64,000 nucleotides of DNA, taken from the NCBI RefSeq assembly GCF_026107455.2, contig NZ_JAPCHY010000008.1, positions 164,566 to 228,565 on the forward strand, given 5' to 3'. Positions 8,993 through 18,388 of the stretch are shown piece after piece. This DNA comes from Xanthomonas chitinilytica (GTDB lineage Bacteria; Pseudomonadota; Gammaproteobacteria; Xanthomonadales; Xanthomonadaceae). Position numbers and translations under genes: made by a program. Numbering within the stretch: the first letter of the stretch is position 1; the number at the start of each line of letters is the position of its first letter. The notes beneath the pieces were generated by a model, which saw only the letters and a program-made list of their open reading frames with translations, searched no databases and was not told the origin of the DNA.

Positions 8993-9015
8993 AAAGCGGA
9001 CATTATGTCCGCTTT
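8993..9015 (-). promoter_or_regulatory. Perfect palindromic operator upstream of dcm
   Basis: Arms AAAGCGGACAT and ATGTCCGCTTT are separated by one base (T at 9004). A -10-like hexamer, CATAAT on the minus strand, lies across its centre, so a protein bound here would occlude the promoter. The methyltransferase HTH is the natural candidate ligand, as known for M.EcoRII and M.SsoII. Confidence 0.75.
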
Positions 9016-9108
9016 TGTCTCACATCCCGCGACTCCCGCATAAAAAACGTGAAGATGGTGGGCGGCTTCAAGTTGCCGGCGTGGGTTGGCTGGGGTTGCT
9101 GGCCGGTG

Positions 9109-9684
9109 CTACGGGCGAGCTTCCTGCGCTGTTGCCTGCTTCCAAGCCCGCAACCCCATCACCGCCAGCCCGATGAAGAGCAGATACAGCCCGGCCGTGG
9201 CGTGCAGCGACTTCACCGCATACATGCCCACGTAGACCACGTCCACCGCGATCCACAGCCACCACGCGGCGGCGTGCCGGCGCGCCTGCCACCACTGCGC
9301 GACCAGGCTGAGGGCGGCGAGCATGGCGTCCAGCCAGGGGAGGGCGGCGTCGGTCCAGGTGTGCATGGCCGCGCCCAGGGCGAGGCCGAAGGCGATGCCC
9401 AGGCCGAGGTCGCGTGCGCAATGGCCGGGCGGCAGTGGCGCGACGACGATGCGGCCATCGGGTTTGTCCTGCCGGTGCCAGTTGATCCAGCCGTAGAGCA
9501 GGAACGCGGCGAAGGCGCCCTGCAGCAGGGTGTCCGAATACAGCTTGGCCTCGAAGAACACCAGCGCGTACAGGCCGACGGAAACCAGCCCGACCGGCCA
9601 CGCCAGCATCCGCCGCTGCGCCATCAACCATACGCCGAGGATGCTGAAGGCGACGGCGGACCATTCGAGGATCGCGGGGTTCAT
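9109..9684 (-). CDS. pnuC: PnuC-family vitamin transporter, likely thiamine (PnuT)
   Basis: 191 residues with about seven hydrophobic segments. The PnuC family moves nicotinamide riboside, or in PnuT thiamine, across the inner membrane by facilitated diffusion. Family features: WPVGLVSVGLYALVFFEAKLYSD, LLYGWINWHR and WLWIAVDVVYVGMYAVK. Its ATG overlaps the stop of the TonB receptor (ATGA), so it belongs to the TPP-riboswitch transcript. Thiamine or a thiamine precursor is therefore more likely than nicotinamide riboside as substrate; this is inferred from context. Confidence 0.9.
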   Translation of the reverse strand: MNPAILEWSAVAFSILGVWLMAQRRMLAWPVGLVSVGLYALVFFEAKLYSDTLLQGAFAAFLLYGWINWHRQDKPDGRIVVAPLPPGHCARDLGLGIAFGLALGAAMHTWTDAALPWLDAMLAALSLVAQWWQARRHAAAWWLWIAVDVVYVGMYAVKSLHATAGLYLLFIGLAVMGLRAWKQATAQEARP

Positions 9685-11864
9685 AGCGCGATGGTCACCG
9701 ACAGGCGCGCTTGGCGCGGGGCGCCGGGGAATAGGTAGTAGTCGCCGGCGCTGCTGCCGGTGTCGCGCCAGTAGAAGCGGTTGAAGAGGTTGTCCACCGA
9801 CAGGTTCCAGTTCACCGCATGCCCCTGCAACGGGTGCTGGAAGCGCAGGCCGGCGTCCACCACGCTGTAGCCGGGGGCGCGCACGCGGCCGTCGGCGGTG
9901 GCGACGTTGGAAGAGGCGTAGCGCCAGCCACCGGTGAGGCCCAGGCCGTTGACGAACGGCAGCTGGTAGTCGGCGTGCAGGCTCGCGCGCGTGGTCGGCA
10001 CGTTGACCAGCGGGTGGCCTTCGTAGGCCGGGGTGCCGGTATCGCGCGCGCGCGCCTGCAGCACGCTGGCGCTGGCGGTCAGTTGCAGGCGCTCGCTGAC
10101 CTGCCCGCGTGCGCTCAGCTCCAGGCCGGTGTGGGTCTGTTGGCCTTCCTGCACGAAGGTGTAGCCGTAGTCGCTGTCGTCGGGCTTGGCGTACTGGAAC
10201 GGCCGGCTGATGCGGAACAGCGCGGCGCCCAGCGTCAGGGAATCCGACGGCGCGTACTTGGCGCCCACTTCGATCTGGCGCGACAGCACCGAAGGCAGGA
10301 AGGCGCCGTCATTGGAGGTCCAGAACGGCGCCTCCTGGCCAAGCGCGATGCCGCGCACGTAGCTGGCATAGACGTTGAGCTGATCGGTCGCGCTCCAGAT
10401 CAGCGCGGTCTGCGGCAGGAAGTGCGACACGCGGCTCTCGCGCTCGGGATTGCCGCGCTTGTCCCAGGCGCGCTCGTCCAGGCGCACGAAGCGGCCGCCG
10501 GCCAGCCACTGCCAGTCGTCGGCGAGGTTCACGCGGTCCAGCACGAACAGCGCCTTCTGCCGGCTGTCCAGGCGCCGCACCGATGCGCCGGGCTGCAGTG
10601 GCGAGGGATCGAACTGCGGCACCTGCTGGTCGTGGATGTTGCCCGTGCCGACGTACTCGTTGACGTTGAGGCGCTTGTCCACGGAGCGATCGAAGTAATC
10701 CGCGCCGACGGTGAGCTGGTGGCCCACCGCGCCGGTGGCGAAGCGGCCGCGCAGTTCGGCGCGCAGTTGCCGGTTGCGACGGGTGTCGTCCGGGCTGCGG
10801 TAGTCGTAGATGTCGTAGTCGCCGTTGGGCGCGAAGTAGTTGCCCGGCACGCTGCCATCCCAGCAGGATTCGGCGTAGTAGCAGCCATAGGCGAAGGCGA
10901 CGTTGTCGTCGATCACCGAGCGGCTGTGGCTGGCCGACACCCGCGACTGCCACGCCGGGCCGAAGTCGTAGGTGTGCAGGGCGGTGATGTTGGTGCTGTC
11001 GATGCTTACCGGCTGCTGCCAGCGCTGGTAGCCGAGCATCTGCTTGCGGTCCACGCCGCGCGGCAGGGCGGTGGCGCCCAGCAGCTGGTAGCCCGAGACC
11101 GAGCGCTGCGCGCTGGTCTGGTAGTTGGCGTTCACTTCCAGCCTGCCGCGCTCGCCGAGCAGCCAGTCGCTGGCCAGCGAGTAGAAGTTGCGGCGGCCGT
11201 CGGCGTGGTCGACGTACGAGTGGCTGTCCTCCCATGCGGCATTGAAGCGCAGGCCGATGCGCGGCGTCAGCCAGTGGCCCACGTCCACGGCGGCGTAACG
11301 GCTGCCTTCCGCATCGGTGCCGAGGGTGACGTTGCGGATTTCGGCCGGGCGTTTGCCGACGAAGTTGACCACGCCACCGGGGGCGATCACGCCGGCGGCG
11401 AGGCCGGCCTCGCCCTTGAGGATTTCCACCTGCTGCACGTTCTCCAGCGCCAGCCGCTGTTCGCCGGCGAGGGTCAGGCCGTTGAAGCGGTAGCCGGTGG
11501 CGGTGTCCAGCGCGAAGCCGCGGATGGCGATGTTCTGGTAATAGCCCACCGGCGCGTAGCTGTCGCCCAGCGAAGCGTCGTTGCCGGCCAGCTCGGACAG
11601 CGTGCGCACGTGGCGGCTGTCGAGCAGGTCGCGGTCCAGCACGCTGACCGAGGCCGGGGTGTCCTTCCAGTCGCCGCTGCCGAAGCTGCTGGAAGCGGTG
11701 TCTTTCGCGGCGGCTTGCTTGGCCTGCACGCGCACGGCGGCCAGCTCGGTGGTGGAGCGGTCCTGGGCGTCGGTTTCAAGCGGGCTGGCGTGCAGCGGCA
11801 GCGCCGCGCCGAGGGCGACAGTCAACAGGGAAATGCGGTGGCGGCGGTTCATTCGGTTCGTCAT
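9681..11864 (-). CDS. TonB-dependent outer membrane receptor, predicted thiamine uptake
   Basis: 727 residues. Outer membrane 22-strand barrel with a plug domain, energised by TonB-ExbBD. The signal peptide is MNRRHRISLLTVALGAALPLHA, which makes the ATG at 11852 an alternative start to 11864. Plug features: DTPASVSVLDRDLLDSRH, NIAIRGFALDTATGYRFNG and QVEILKGEAGLAAG. The C-terminal strand ends RLSVTIAL. The fold is of the siderophore-receptor type, but a TPP riboswitch precedes the gene and a PnuC-type permease is coupled downstream, so thiamine or a derivative is the likely ligand. Confidence 0.9.
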   Translation of the reverse strand: MTNRMNRRHRISLLTVALGAALPLHASPLETDAQDRSTTELAAVRVQAKQAAAKDTASSSFGSGDWKDTPASVSVLDRDLLDSRHVRTLSELAGNDASLGDSYAPVGYYQNIAIRGFALDTATGYRFNGLTLAGEQRLALENVQQVEILKGEAGLAAGVIAPGGVVNFVGKRPAEIRNVTLGTDAEGSRYAAVDVGHWLTPRIGLRFNAAWEDSHSYVDHADGRRNFYSLASDWLLGERGRLEVNANYQTSAQRSVSGYQLLGATALPRGVDRKQMLGYQRWQQPVSIDSTNITALHTYDFGPAWQSRVSASHSRSVIDDNVAFAYGCYYAESCWDGSVPGNYFAPNGDYDIYDYRSPDDTRRNRQLRAELRGRFATGAVGHQLTVGADYFDRSVDKRLNVNEYVGTGNIHDQQVPQFDPSPLQPGASVRRLDSRQKALFVLDRVNLADDWQWLAGGRFVRLDERAWDKRGNPERESRVSHFLPQTALIWSATDQLNVYASYVRGIALGQEAPFWTSNDGAFLPSVLSRQIEVGAKYAPSDSLTLGAALFRISRPFQYAKPDDSDYGYTFVQEGQQTHTGLELSARGQVSERLQLTASASVLQARARDTGTPAYEGHPLVNVPTTRASLHADYQLPFVNGLGLTGGWRYASSNVATADGRVRAPGYSVVDAGLRFQHPLQGHAVNWNLSVDNLFNRFYWRDTGSSAGDYYLFPGAPRQARLSVTIAL

Positions 11865-11936
11865 CGGCCGGTAGGGGGAGACGAAGCGAAGGCGCGCATG
11901 CGCGACCGGCCACGAAGGCGGTGTGCCTGCTGCTCA

Positions 11937-12013
11937 AAGCTCCCTACGCCGGTGCAAACCGGATCAGGTTCCAAGGGACTCTCTCAGCCCGGTCAATCCA
12001 GGCACCCCCGCTT
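11937..12013 (-). ncRNA. TPP riboswitch (thi box) aptamer
   Basis: On the minus strand the order is GGGGGTGCC, GGGCTGAGAGAG, ACCTGATCCGG and CGGCGTAGGGA, the THI-element consensus, closed by AAGC/GCTT. It sits 72 bases before the TonB receptor start. The leader contains GGCCGGT, able to pair with ACCGGCC immediately before the ATG. This suggests that TPP represses translation initiation. Confidence 0.95.
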
Positions 12014-12062
12014 CAGGGGCGCATTTGACCACAAACGGTACGGATTTGCCCCGTGCGGATGT

Positions 12063-13199
12063 TCAGGCGGCGGCGTGCAGCGCGGCGAGCAAGGCCTGTC
12101 CATCGCGGGTCCGGAACCATTGGGCGTGACCCAGCAGGAAGTCGTGCCAGGCCACGTCGGCGTTCGCGGTCGAGCCGGTGGCGCCCTGGAAATAGTCGAC
12201 TTCCGACAGCGCGAAGTCGAAATGCACCACCGGCAGCAGGTCCGCCAGCAGGTGCACCTGCGCGGCGGACAGGGGCCGTACCTGCCGGTAGCCGTCGAGC
12301 AGGGCGAGTGCGGTGTCGACATGTACGGCCTGCGCGCCGCGCTCCAGTTGCAGCCACGCCACCGCGTTGCGTTCGATCGCGGTGGCCAGGTCGAACAGGG
12401 CGCTGGTGGGCGAGGCCAGGCCGAAATCGAGCACGGTCGCCACGCGCATGACATCGCCTTCGCGGCGCCAGAGCAGGTTGGAGACATGCCAGTCGTTGTG
12501 CGCCCACAGCCGTGGCTCGCTACGCAGGCGTTCGTGCAGGCCCGCGTGCCACGGCAGCACGGTTTGCCGGAGGTCGTGTTGCCACGGTTTGCGCGACAGG
12601 TAGCCGGCCAGCGCCGGGCGTTCGCTGAGGTCGCGTTCCAGCATCGCGATCGGGTCGGCGGTGCGGATCAGGTCGTCGCGCGCGACCAGCATGTGGGTGC
12701 TGCGCTGTGGAGCGACGTAGTGGGCCGATGCCCGATGCAGCGTGGCCAGCATCCTGCCGGCCTCCCGCGCCGGGTCGTGCTCGGTTACCGGCGTCCACGA
12801 GGGTGCATCGCGGTACACATCCTGACCGTCGCCTACCGCATGCAGTTCGTAGGTCCAGCCGTCGTGTTCGACGGCGGTGGAGCCCTCGCGATCCTGCAGC
12901 ACATGGACCACCGGTACGCCCGCGCCGGCAAGGTGGGCGATGAAGCGGTGCTCCTCGGCCAGGCTCGCCGCGTTGCGGACGTCGTGGTGATGGCGCTTGA
13001 TGAAGACCTGCCCCGCCGCGCCTTCGACGATGGCGGCCGCCGACATCGGGCGCGGGCTGTGCCACTGCGCGGAGCTGGCACCTTCCAGTTGCGGGAATCG
13101 CCCGCGCAGCCAGGCGATCTCGCGGTCGCTGATCGCCGGCCAGTCGGCAGGCACCTCGTCGTTGTTGAGGCCCTGGACGCGATGGTCGATGTCGTTCAT
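12063..13199 (-). CDS. APH/choline-kinase-fold phosphotransferase, possible thiamine kinase
   Basis: 378 residues from the ATG at 13199 (MNDIDHRVQG). It shows the aminoglycoside-phosphotransferase fold: WAHNDWHVSNLLW (HxDxxxxN catalytic loop) and ATVLDFGLASPT (metal-binding DFG-like Asp). A preceding lobe contains GQVFIKRHHH (nucleotide-binding Lys) and an EEHRFIAHL helix. It is co-oriented with, and ends 50 bp before, the TPP riboswitch that controls the receptor and PnuC genes. In other bacteria PnuT is linked to a thiamine kinase, so this may phosphorylate imported thiamine. It is outside direct riboswitch control. Homoserine-, choline- or aminoglycoside-kinase roles cannot be excluded. 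Confidence 0.85.
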   Translation of the reverse strand: MNDIDHRVQGLNNDEVPADWPAISDREIAWLRGRFPQLEGASSAQWHSPRPMSAAAIVEGAAGQVFIKRHHHDVRNAASLAEEHRFIAHLAGAGVPVVHVLQDREGSTAVEHDGWTYELHAVGDGQDVYRDAPSWTPVTEHDPAREAGRMLATLHRASAHYVAPQRSTHMLVARDDLIRTADPIAMLERDLSERPALAGYLSRKPWQHDLRQTVLPWHAGLHERLRSEPRLWAHNDWHVSNLLWRREGDVMRVATVLDFGLASPTSALFDLATAIERNAVAWLQLERGAQAVHVDTALALLDGYRQVRPLSAAQVHLLADLLPVVHFDFALSEVDYFQGATGSTANADVAWHDFLLGHAQWFRTRDGQALLAALHAAA

Positions 13200-13417
13200 T
13201 GAGGGAAGAGCCGGAGCGCAAGGCGGTGTCTGGATGCGGCTAGGGTAGCGGCAGCGCGTGGGTTTGCGCCGGTTCCTGCCGTGCATCGTGGAAAGGGAAT
13301 CCCGCAGTGGGCACGCGGTCATCTTTGTGTCCATTCCGCCACGCAAGGCCACGCCGCACTAACCGGTACCGGCGGAGGCTGGGCATGCGGCAGGTGCCGC
13401 GTCTGTGGAGACCGAAG

Positions 13418-13594
13418 ATGACCCGCCATCGCAAGACCGATCAGGTGCAGCAACAGCCGCGCCCAGGTGTGGAGGACCAGCGCAGGACCAATCCGGCGCG
13501 GCAGGCTTCGCGCACCGAGCCGAGCCACCAGAAGGACGTGCATGACCAGCGGATGCTGGACAGGGAGCAGGAGCCGGAGGATCCGCGGGATTGA
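13418..13594 (+). CDS. Small hydrophilic hypothetical protein
   Basis: 58 residues, very rich in Arg, Gln, Asp and Glu (MTRHRKTDQVQQQPRPGVED at the start), probably disordered. The ATG has GGAG about eight bases upstream. No motif is recognised. The coding status rests on the ribosome site and on composition. Confidence 0.35.
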   Translation: MTRHRKTDQVQQQPRPGVEDQRRTNPARQASRTEPSHQKDVHDQRMLDREQEPEDPRD

Positions 13595-13821
13595 GGCGTG
13601 CGGTGGGCGATCCGTCGCAGTCGTCCGCTGCTGGCGTATCCGGCAGAGGAGGTGTCGGAGCTCGACCCTGACCCCTGTTTCCCCCTGTTTCCCGCCCCAT
13701 TCTTTCAGGGTGCAGCGGCTTCGTAACCTGGTGTTCCGCGTCGGGGAATGGAGGAATGGCATACCTGCCGATTGCAGCGCCCCGGGGTGGGGCGTCGGCC
13801 GAAAGTGGACCTGTCGCTGCT

Positions 13822-14325
13822 TCAGTTCCCTGGGGTCTTCTTCGGTGCTGGCTCGAGTTGCCAGGTGGCCGTTATCAGGAACCGTGCTTTGGGACTGGAT
13901 GGCTTGGAGCCTACTTTCGGGTTGAATGTGAGCTCGATGGTGGGGTGCCCTTTTTTCCTGAAGGGTATGACGAACCTGTCCTTCTTCCTCGCGATCTTGT
14001 CCGTGGCCGTATAGCCGCCGCGAAGCATCGTCTGCTCGATGCGCTCCACGGACGTGGAGATGTCCCCTTCCAGAATTTCCAGCACCACTTTCCTGCGCTT
14101 GGCGCCCTTCTTGCTCTTGTAGATCTGTTCGCTGCGCAGGTGGCAGGGAAGGTCCAGCGACGCCCCGGCCGGGAGTGCGGGATAGCAAGGGGCGCCAGCT
14201 TCGATGGTCCGTGCGCCAAGGAGCTGCAGGTCGGAATCGGACGCCACTTCGCCAGCCGGTGAGCAGGCGGCAAGCAGCGAGATTGCGGCAAGGGCAAGGA
14301 GTCGGATCGTCATGGGAGTCTTCAT
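13822..14325 (-). CDS. Hypothetical lipoprotein
   Basis: 167 residues. A lipoprotein signal peptide ends in the lipobox LLAAC (Cys21), so the mature protein is lipid-anchored. The rest is basic and soluble, with no known domain. The start is three bases after the stop of the acyltransferase gene, with GGAGG upstream, so the two are one transcript. It may be an accessory factor of that membrane acyltransferase, but this is only suggested by position. Confidence 0.8.
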   Translation of the reverse strand: MKTPMTIRLLALAAISLLAACSPAGEVASDSDLQLLGARTIEAGAPCYPALPAGASLDLPCHLRSEQIYKSKKGAKRRKVVLEILEGDISTSVERIEQTMLRGGYTATDKIARKKDRFVIPFRKKGHPTIELTFNPKVGSKPSSPKARFLITATWQLEPAPKKTPGN

Positions 14326-14328
14326 GCT

Positions 14329-16377
14329 TCAGTACCGGCCTCCATCCATCAGCCATTTGAAGTCGCTGCGGAAGTGGGCGTAGAGCAGGGCAGCACCGGT
14401 ATCACTGATGTGGTCGTCGTCGCGGTACAGGAGCGTGCCGTCCCGATAGGGAGGGCAGTACCGGGTGTCGCAGAAAACCGGGGTGGGATCGATCAGGCGC
14501 ACGCCGTCGACCTGGGCAACGGCCTCGCGCAGCCGGGACATGGATTCCCGGTTCTGCCTGTCGTTCGCCTCGGCGCTGATGGAGCAACGGTGCTGGTCGA
14601 GCATGTCGTACCTGAGTGACCTGAGCACGCAGGCGGCCGGGTTCTCTGTCGGCATGACCGGGACCGGACCGACGACGAGTATCCGTTCGACACCGGCCTT
14701 GCGCAGGTCTTTCAGCGTGGTGACCAGATACTGGACGAAAAGCCCATGCTGGTCGTCAGCCGGTCGTTCCTCACCACGTTTCGACAAAGCGGGGTAGTTG
14801 TCCCAGTAGGACGCGATGAGCGCGAAGTCCGGTGAGATGGTGCCGTTCCTCACCAGGTCCAAGGCCTCCTTCTTGTCGCGCTGGCAGCCGTTGTCCTGTT
14901 TGCCGGTCGACACGTGGTGCCGGGCGACTCCGTCGATCGGGTTGCAGCCGTTGCGGACCATCGTGACCAGCGTCGTGTTGTGGTCGACGATGGCGCGGCG
15001 GGTGATGACCGAAGTCAGGGCGCGGGAATGGGAGTCACCGAGCAGGAGTCCGAAGTGACGAGTGCTTGCGCCATGCAGTGCGATCTGCTTCTTGCAGGCC
15101 TTCGTCCCTTTCATCTTCTGCAGGCGGCAGTCGCCGCCGTCGGTCGCCTTGGACAGGGTGAACGAGGGGGGGATGTCATTCGCGCGCGATGCGGCCACCT
15201 GGGTGGTTACGTAGTGGCTCGTGCCGGAAACGGCCAGGCAGGACAGCACGCCGATGGCGATCACGCGCAGTCCGGCTCGCTTGGCGTACGGCTGCCAGTG
15301 CTTCTTGGCGGGCAGTTCGACGAATCGGTAGGTCAGGGTGGCGAGCAGCAGCGAGGCCGCGGCGGCGGCCAGACTCCAGGACAGCGGCAGCGACTCGAAG
15401 TTGTAGATCCGCGCGAACACCATGGTGGGCCAGTGCCACAGATACCACGAGTAGGACACCAGGCCGATCCATAGCATCGGCCGTACGGACAACATGCGGG
15501 CAGGCGGTGTGGTGGGCGCGCAGATACCGCCGACGATCACCAGTGCGGTGCCCAGCGTGGGCGCTGCCGCGAAATAGGACGGGAAGGGTGTGGAGTGGCC
15601 GAATCGCAGGACCGGCCAGACGATGAGCGTCAGGCCGAGGACGACCAGCGTGGCCAGCAGCCTGGGCGACAGTCGTTTCGCCGCCGGCAGCAGGAAATAG
15701 GCGGCACCGCCGGCCATGAACTGCCAGGCACGCAATGGCATGAGGTAGAACGCGTAGTTCTTGCCACCGAAGTTGGTGAAGCGAATGCACAGATACAGGG
15801 ACGCGGCGAAGAGTACCGTTGCCAGCGACCAGAACAGGATTGTTCTGGCCGAGGCCGGCAGCTTCCTGCCGACGAACCAGGCCAGGCCTATCAGCAGCGG
15901 GGTAAAGAGGTAGAACTGTTCCTCGACTGACAGCGACCACAGGTGCAGCAGCGGCTTAAGCTCCGACGAGGTATCGAAGTAGCCCTCCATAGCCAGGAAG
16001 TGGTGGTTGACCAGCATCCAGGCCGAATACATCGCCTGCCGTCCCAGCTCCTTGAATTCCTCGGGCGTGACCAGCACGAACTGCGCGACCAGCAGCGTGG
16101 TCAGGACCAGGATCAGGTACGGCGGCAGGATACGGACCGCGCGCCGCGCCCAGAACTCGCGGAAAGTGAAACGGCCTGCCTGCAGCTGTTCGTAGATGTG
16201 GCCGATGATCAGGAAGCCGGAGATGACGAAGAATATGTCGACGCCGACGAATCCGCCCGGCAACCAGCTGGCGCCGGCGTGGTACAGGACGACGGAGCTG
16301 ACGGCAATTGCACGGAGGCCATCTACTACCGGGTAGAACTTGTGCGCGCCGCGGGCGTTGGGGACTGGGTTGTTCAA
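14329..16377 (-). CDS. Membrane acyltransferase (OafA/YrhL type) with C-terminal SGNH domain
   Basis: About 682 residues from a TTG at 16377; the frame is open to 16485, and no ATG start is available, so the N-terminus is uncertain. The acyltransferase-3 domain begins FYPVVDGLRAIAVSSVVLYH (catalytic His in the LYH motif) and spans about ten membrane helices (VDIFFVISGFLI, LWSLSVEEQFYLF). The C-terminal third is periplasmic SGNH hydrolase: LLLGDSHSRAL carries the nucleophile Ser and DDDHISDTGAALL the Asp/His pair. Such proteins O-acetylate surface polysaccharide, LPS or peptidoglycan. The partner lipoprotein follows after three bases. Confidence 0.9.
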   Translation of the reverse strand: MNNPVPNARGAHKFYPVVDGLRAIAVSSVVLYHAGASWLPGGFVGVDIFFVISGFLIIGHIYEQLQAGRFTFREFWARRAVRILPPYLILVLTTLLVAQFVLVTPEEFKELGRQAMYSAWMLVNHHFLAMEGYFDTSSELKPLLHLWSLSVEEQFYLFTPLLIGLAWFVGRKLPASARTILFWSLATVLFAASLYLCIRFTNFGGKNYAFYLMPLRAWQFMAGGAAYFLLPAAKRLSPRLLATLVVLGLTLIVWPVLRFGHSTPFPSYFAAAPTLGTALVIVGGICAPTTPPARMLSVRPMLWIGLVSYSWYLWHWPTMVFARIYNFESLPLSWSLAAAAASLLLATLTYRFVELPAKKHWQPYAKRAGLRVIAIGVLSCLAVSGTSHYVTTQVAASRANDIPPSFTLSKATDGGDCRLQKMKGTKACKKQIALHGASTRHFGLLLGDSHSRALTSVITRRAIVDHNTTLVTMVRNGCNPIDGVARHHVSTGKQDNGCQRDKKEALDLVRNGTISPDFALIASYWDNYPALSKRGEERPADDQHGLFVQYLVTTLKDLRKAGVERILVVGPVPVMPTENPAACVLRSLRYDMLDQHRCSISAEANDRQNRESMSRLREAVAQVDGVRLIDPTPVFCDTRYCPPYRDGTLLYRDDDHISDTGAALLYAHFRSDFKWLMDGGRY

Positions 16378-16772
16378 TGCGGTTAGGGATATGGGGAAGG
16401 TGGATCCGGCAGGGGGCGTTGAGGTCCGGACGGACCCCGGGAGCGGTAGTACCGGTCGGCGCCGGGCGGGGACCGGCTCGCGCAAGCAGGAAGGAAGACC
16501 TTCCCCGAGGCATGAAAAGGCGCCACTTTAATGGCACGCAGTGCCCGAGTACAGGAGGGCCAGCGGCTTGTCGGTGCCTGGGCCTGCCATGGGGGCTGCT
16601 GCTGGTTGGAGAACGGAAAGGCAGGAGTCGAAAACAGGGGGCAGGGTCGGGTTCCTCCCGTTCCGGCAGCCGGATGCGGCTCCCGGAACGCCGGGCACTC
16701 GTGACCTGTCGCCCATGCCGGCAGGGGACACCGGGCAGATAATGCGCGTTGGCCTTCCTGAGACGTGCCGCC

Positions 16773-18188
16773 ATGCGTACCTGGTTGCTTCTGTTGCTCG
16801 CCTGCCTGCCGGTGCTGGATGCCAAGGCGCAGTCTTCTCCGGTGCCGCCGCGCGGGACCGTGGCATTCGTGGGCGTTCACGTGCTGCCGATGGACCAGGA
16901 CCGCGCGCTCGCCGGGCAGACGGTGCTGGTCGAGGACGGCCGGATCGCGGCGATCGGCGGCGCGCTGCCGTTGCCACCGGAGGCACGGGTGGTCGATGGC
17001 GACGGCGCCTGGCTGTTGCCGGGCCTGGCCGACATGCACAACCACCTCGATGGCCGCCAGGACATGGCGGTGCAGTTGGCGCTGGGCATCACCACGACGC
17101 TGCACATGGGCGAGGCCCGCAACAGTTTCGTCGGGCGCACGCGGGCGGCAGTGGCGGCGGGCGAACTGGTGGGGCCGCGTAGTTTCGTCGCGCTGGCCGT
17201 GGACGGTTCGCCACGCTACGGGCACCTGGTGGTACGCGACGCCGACGATGCCCGGGCCACAGTGCGGGTGGCGCAGGCCAATGGCTACGATGCGCTGAAG
17301 CTGTACAACAATCTGTCGCCGGCGGCCTTCGAGGCGCTGATGACGGAAGCGCGCGTGGCCGGTCTGCCGGTGGTCGGCCATGGGGTAACCGCAGTGGGCC
17401 TGCGGCGACAACTGGAAGCCGGAATGGCGCTGGTGGCGCATCTGGAGGAATTCTTCTATACCTTCTTCCCGCCGGCGCCGGACGACGACCCGAATGCAGC
17501 GCCCGACCCGGCGCAGATCGAGGCGGCGGTCGCGCTGCTGCGTACGCGTGGGACGCCGGTGGTCGCCGACCTCGTGACCTATCGCACCATTGCGGCGCAA
17601 TGGGGACGGCCCGAGGTCGTGACAGGTTTCCTGCTCCGTCCCGAGACGCGCTACCTGCCGCCGCAGTTCCGGGTATCTTGGCCGGCGCAGGGCTATGCGA
17701 GCCGGGAGGGCAGCCTGGACCGACGCGAGGCCTTCCTGCCGGTATTCGTGCGCGCGCTGCAGGAGGCCGGCGTGCCGCTGCTGTCGGGCACCGATGCACA
17801 GGACATCCCCGGACTGGTGGGCGGCTTCGCCTTGCACGACAACCTGGACGCGCTGGTCGATGCCGGGCTGACGCCGTACGAAGCGCTGGTGACTGCGACG
17901 CGCGCGCCAGGGGAATTCGTGCGCCGCCACTGGCCAGACCTGGCGCTGTCGGGTGTGGTCGCGCCGGGCGCACGTGCGGACCTCGTGCTCGTGCGCGACG
18001 ATCCACGCACCGGCCTGGCCACGCTGCGACAGCCGTTGGGGGTTATGGCGGATGGTCGCTGGTATCCGGGCGACGATCTCGCCGGACGTCTCGAGGACGT
18101 CGAACGGCAGTACCGGGCTGCCGCCCACGACGCGCTGGAACTGCCATCTGCGGCTTCGGATAGAGCGCGGGGGAATCTGGCACGCTAG
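16773..18188 (+). CDS. Exported amidohydrolase-family metal-dependent hydrolase
   Basis: 471 residues. The ATG at 16773 is chosen because it begins a signal peptide (MRTWLLLLLACLPVLDAKAQ). Amidohydrolase features: GLADMHNHLDG (HxH metal ligands), a Lys in NGYDALKLYNN, VVGHGV and VAHLEE histidines, and LLSGTDAQDIPG (catalytic Asp). The C-terminal beta-sandwich includes PGARADLVLVRDDP, typical of the imidazolonepropionase/prolidase-like branch. The substrate is unknown; related secreted enzymes hydrolyse cyclic amides or Xaa-Pro dipeptides. Confidence 0.9.
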   Translation: MRTWLLLLLACLPVLDAKAQSSPVPPRGTVAFVGVHVLPMDQDRALAGQTVLVEDGRIAAIGGALPLPPEARVVDGDGAWLLPGLADMHNHLDGRQDMAVQLALGITTTLHMGEARNSFVGRTRAAVAAGELVGPRSFVALAVDGSPRYGHLVVRDADDARATVRVAQANGYDALKLYNNLSPAAFEALMTEARVAGLPVVGHGVTAVGLRRQLEAGMALVAHLEEFFYTFFPPAPDDDPNAAPDPAQIEAAVALLRTRGTPVVADLVTYRTIAAQWGRPEVVTGFLLRPETRYLPPQFRVSWPAQGYASREGSLDRREAFLPVFVRALQEAGVPLLSGTDAQDIPGLVGGFALHDNLDALVDAGLTPYEALVTATRAPGEFVRRHWPDLALSGVVAPGARADLVLVRDDPRTGLATLRQPLGVMADGRWYPGDDLAGRLEDVERQYRAAAHDALELPSAASDRARGNLAR

Positions 18189-18388
18189 CGCGGCTGCGTA
18201 CGATTCTGGCTGCCGGCCGTCCGCAAGGAGGCGCTCGCACATCTCTGGCGGTCGATTGCTGGGCGAGGTGCCAGGCCATCGGGCAAGGCACGACGCCGTA
18301 CCACCCTCGGTCATCGCGTCAGGCAGGTGGGGCTGCACGGAGTCCCGATTCACATAGACTGCGCGGCCCAATTTTCATCCGCGTCTGC

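Noticed and set aside
9819..13202. Open frame of 1127 codons on the plus strand
   Set aside because: Antisense to the TonB receptor and kinase genes and across the TPP riboswitch; low-complexity composition.
16383..18371. Open frame of 662 codons on the minus strand
   Set aside because: Antisense to the amidohydrolase, which has a signal peptide and full motifs.
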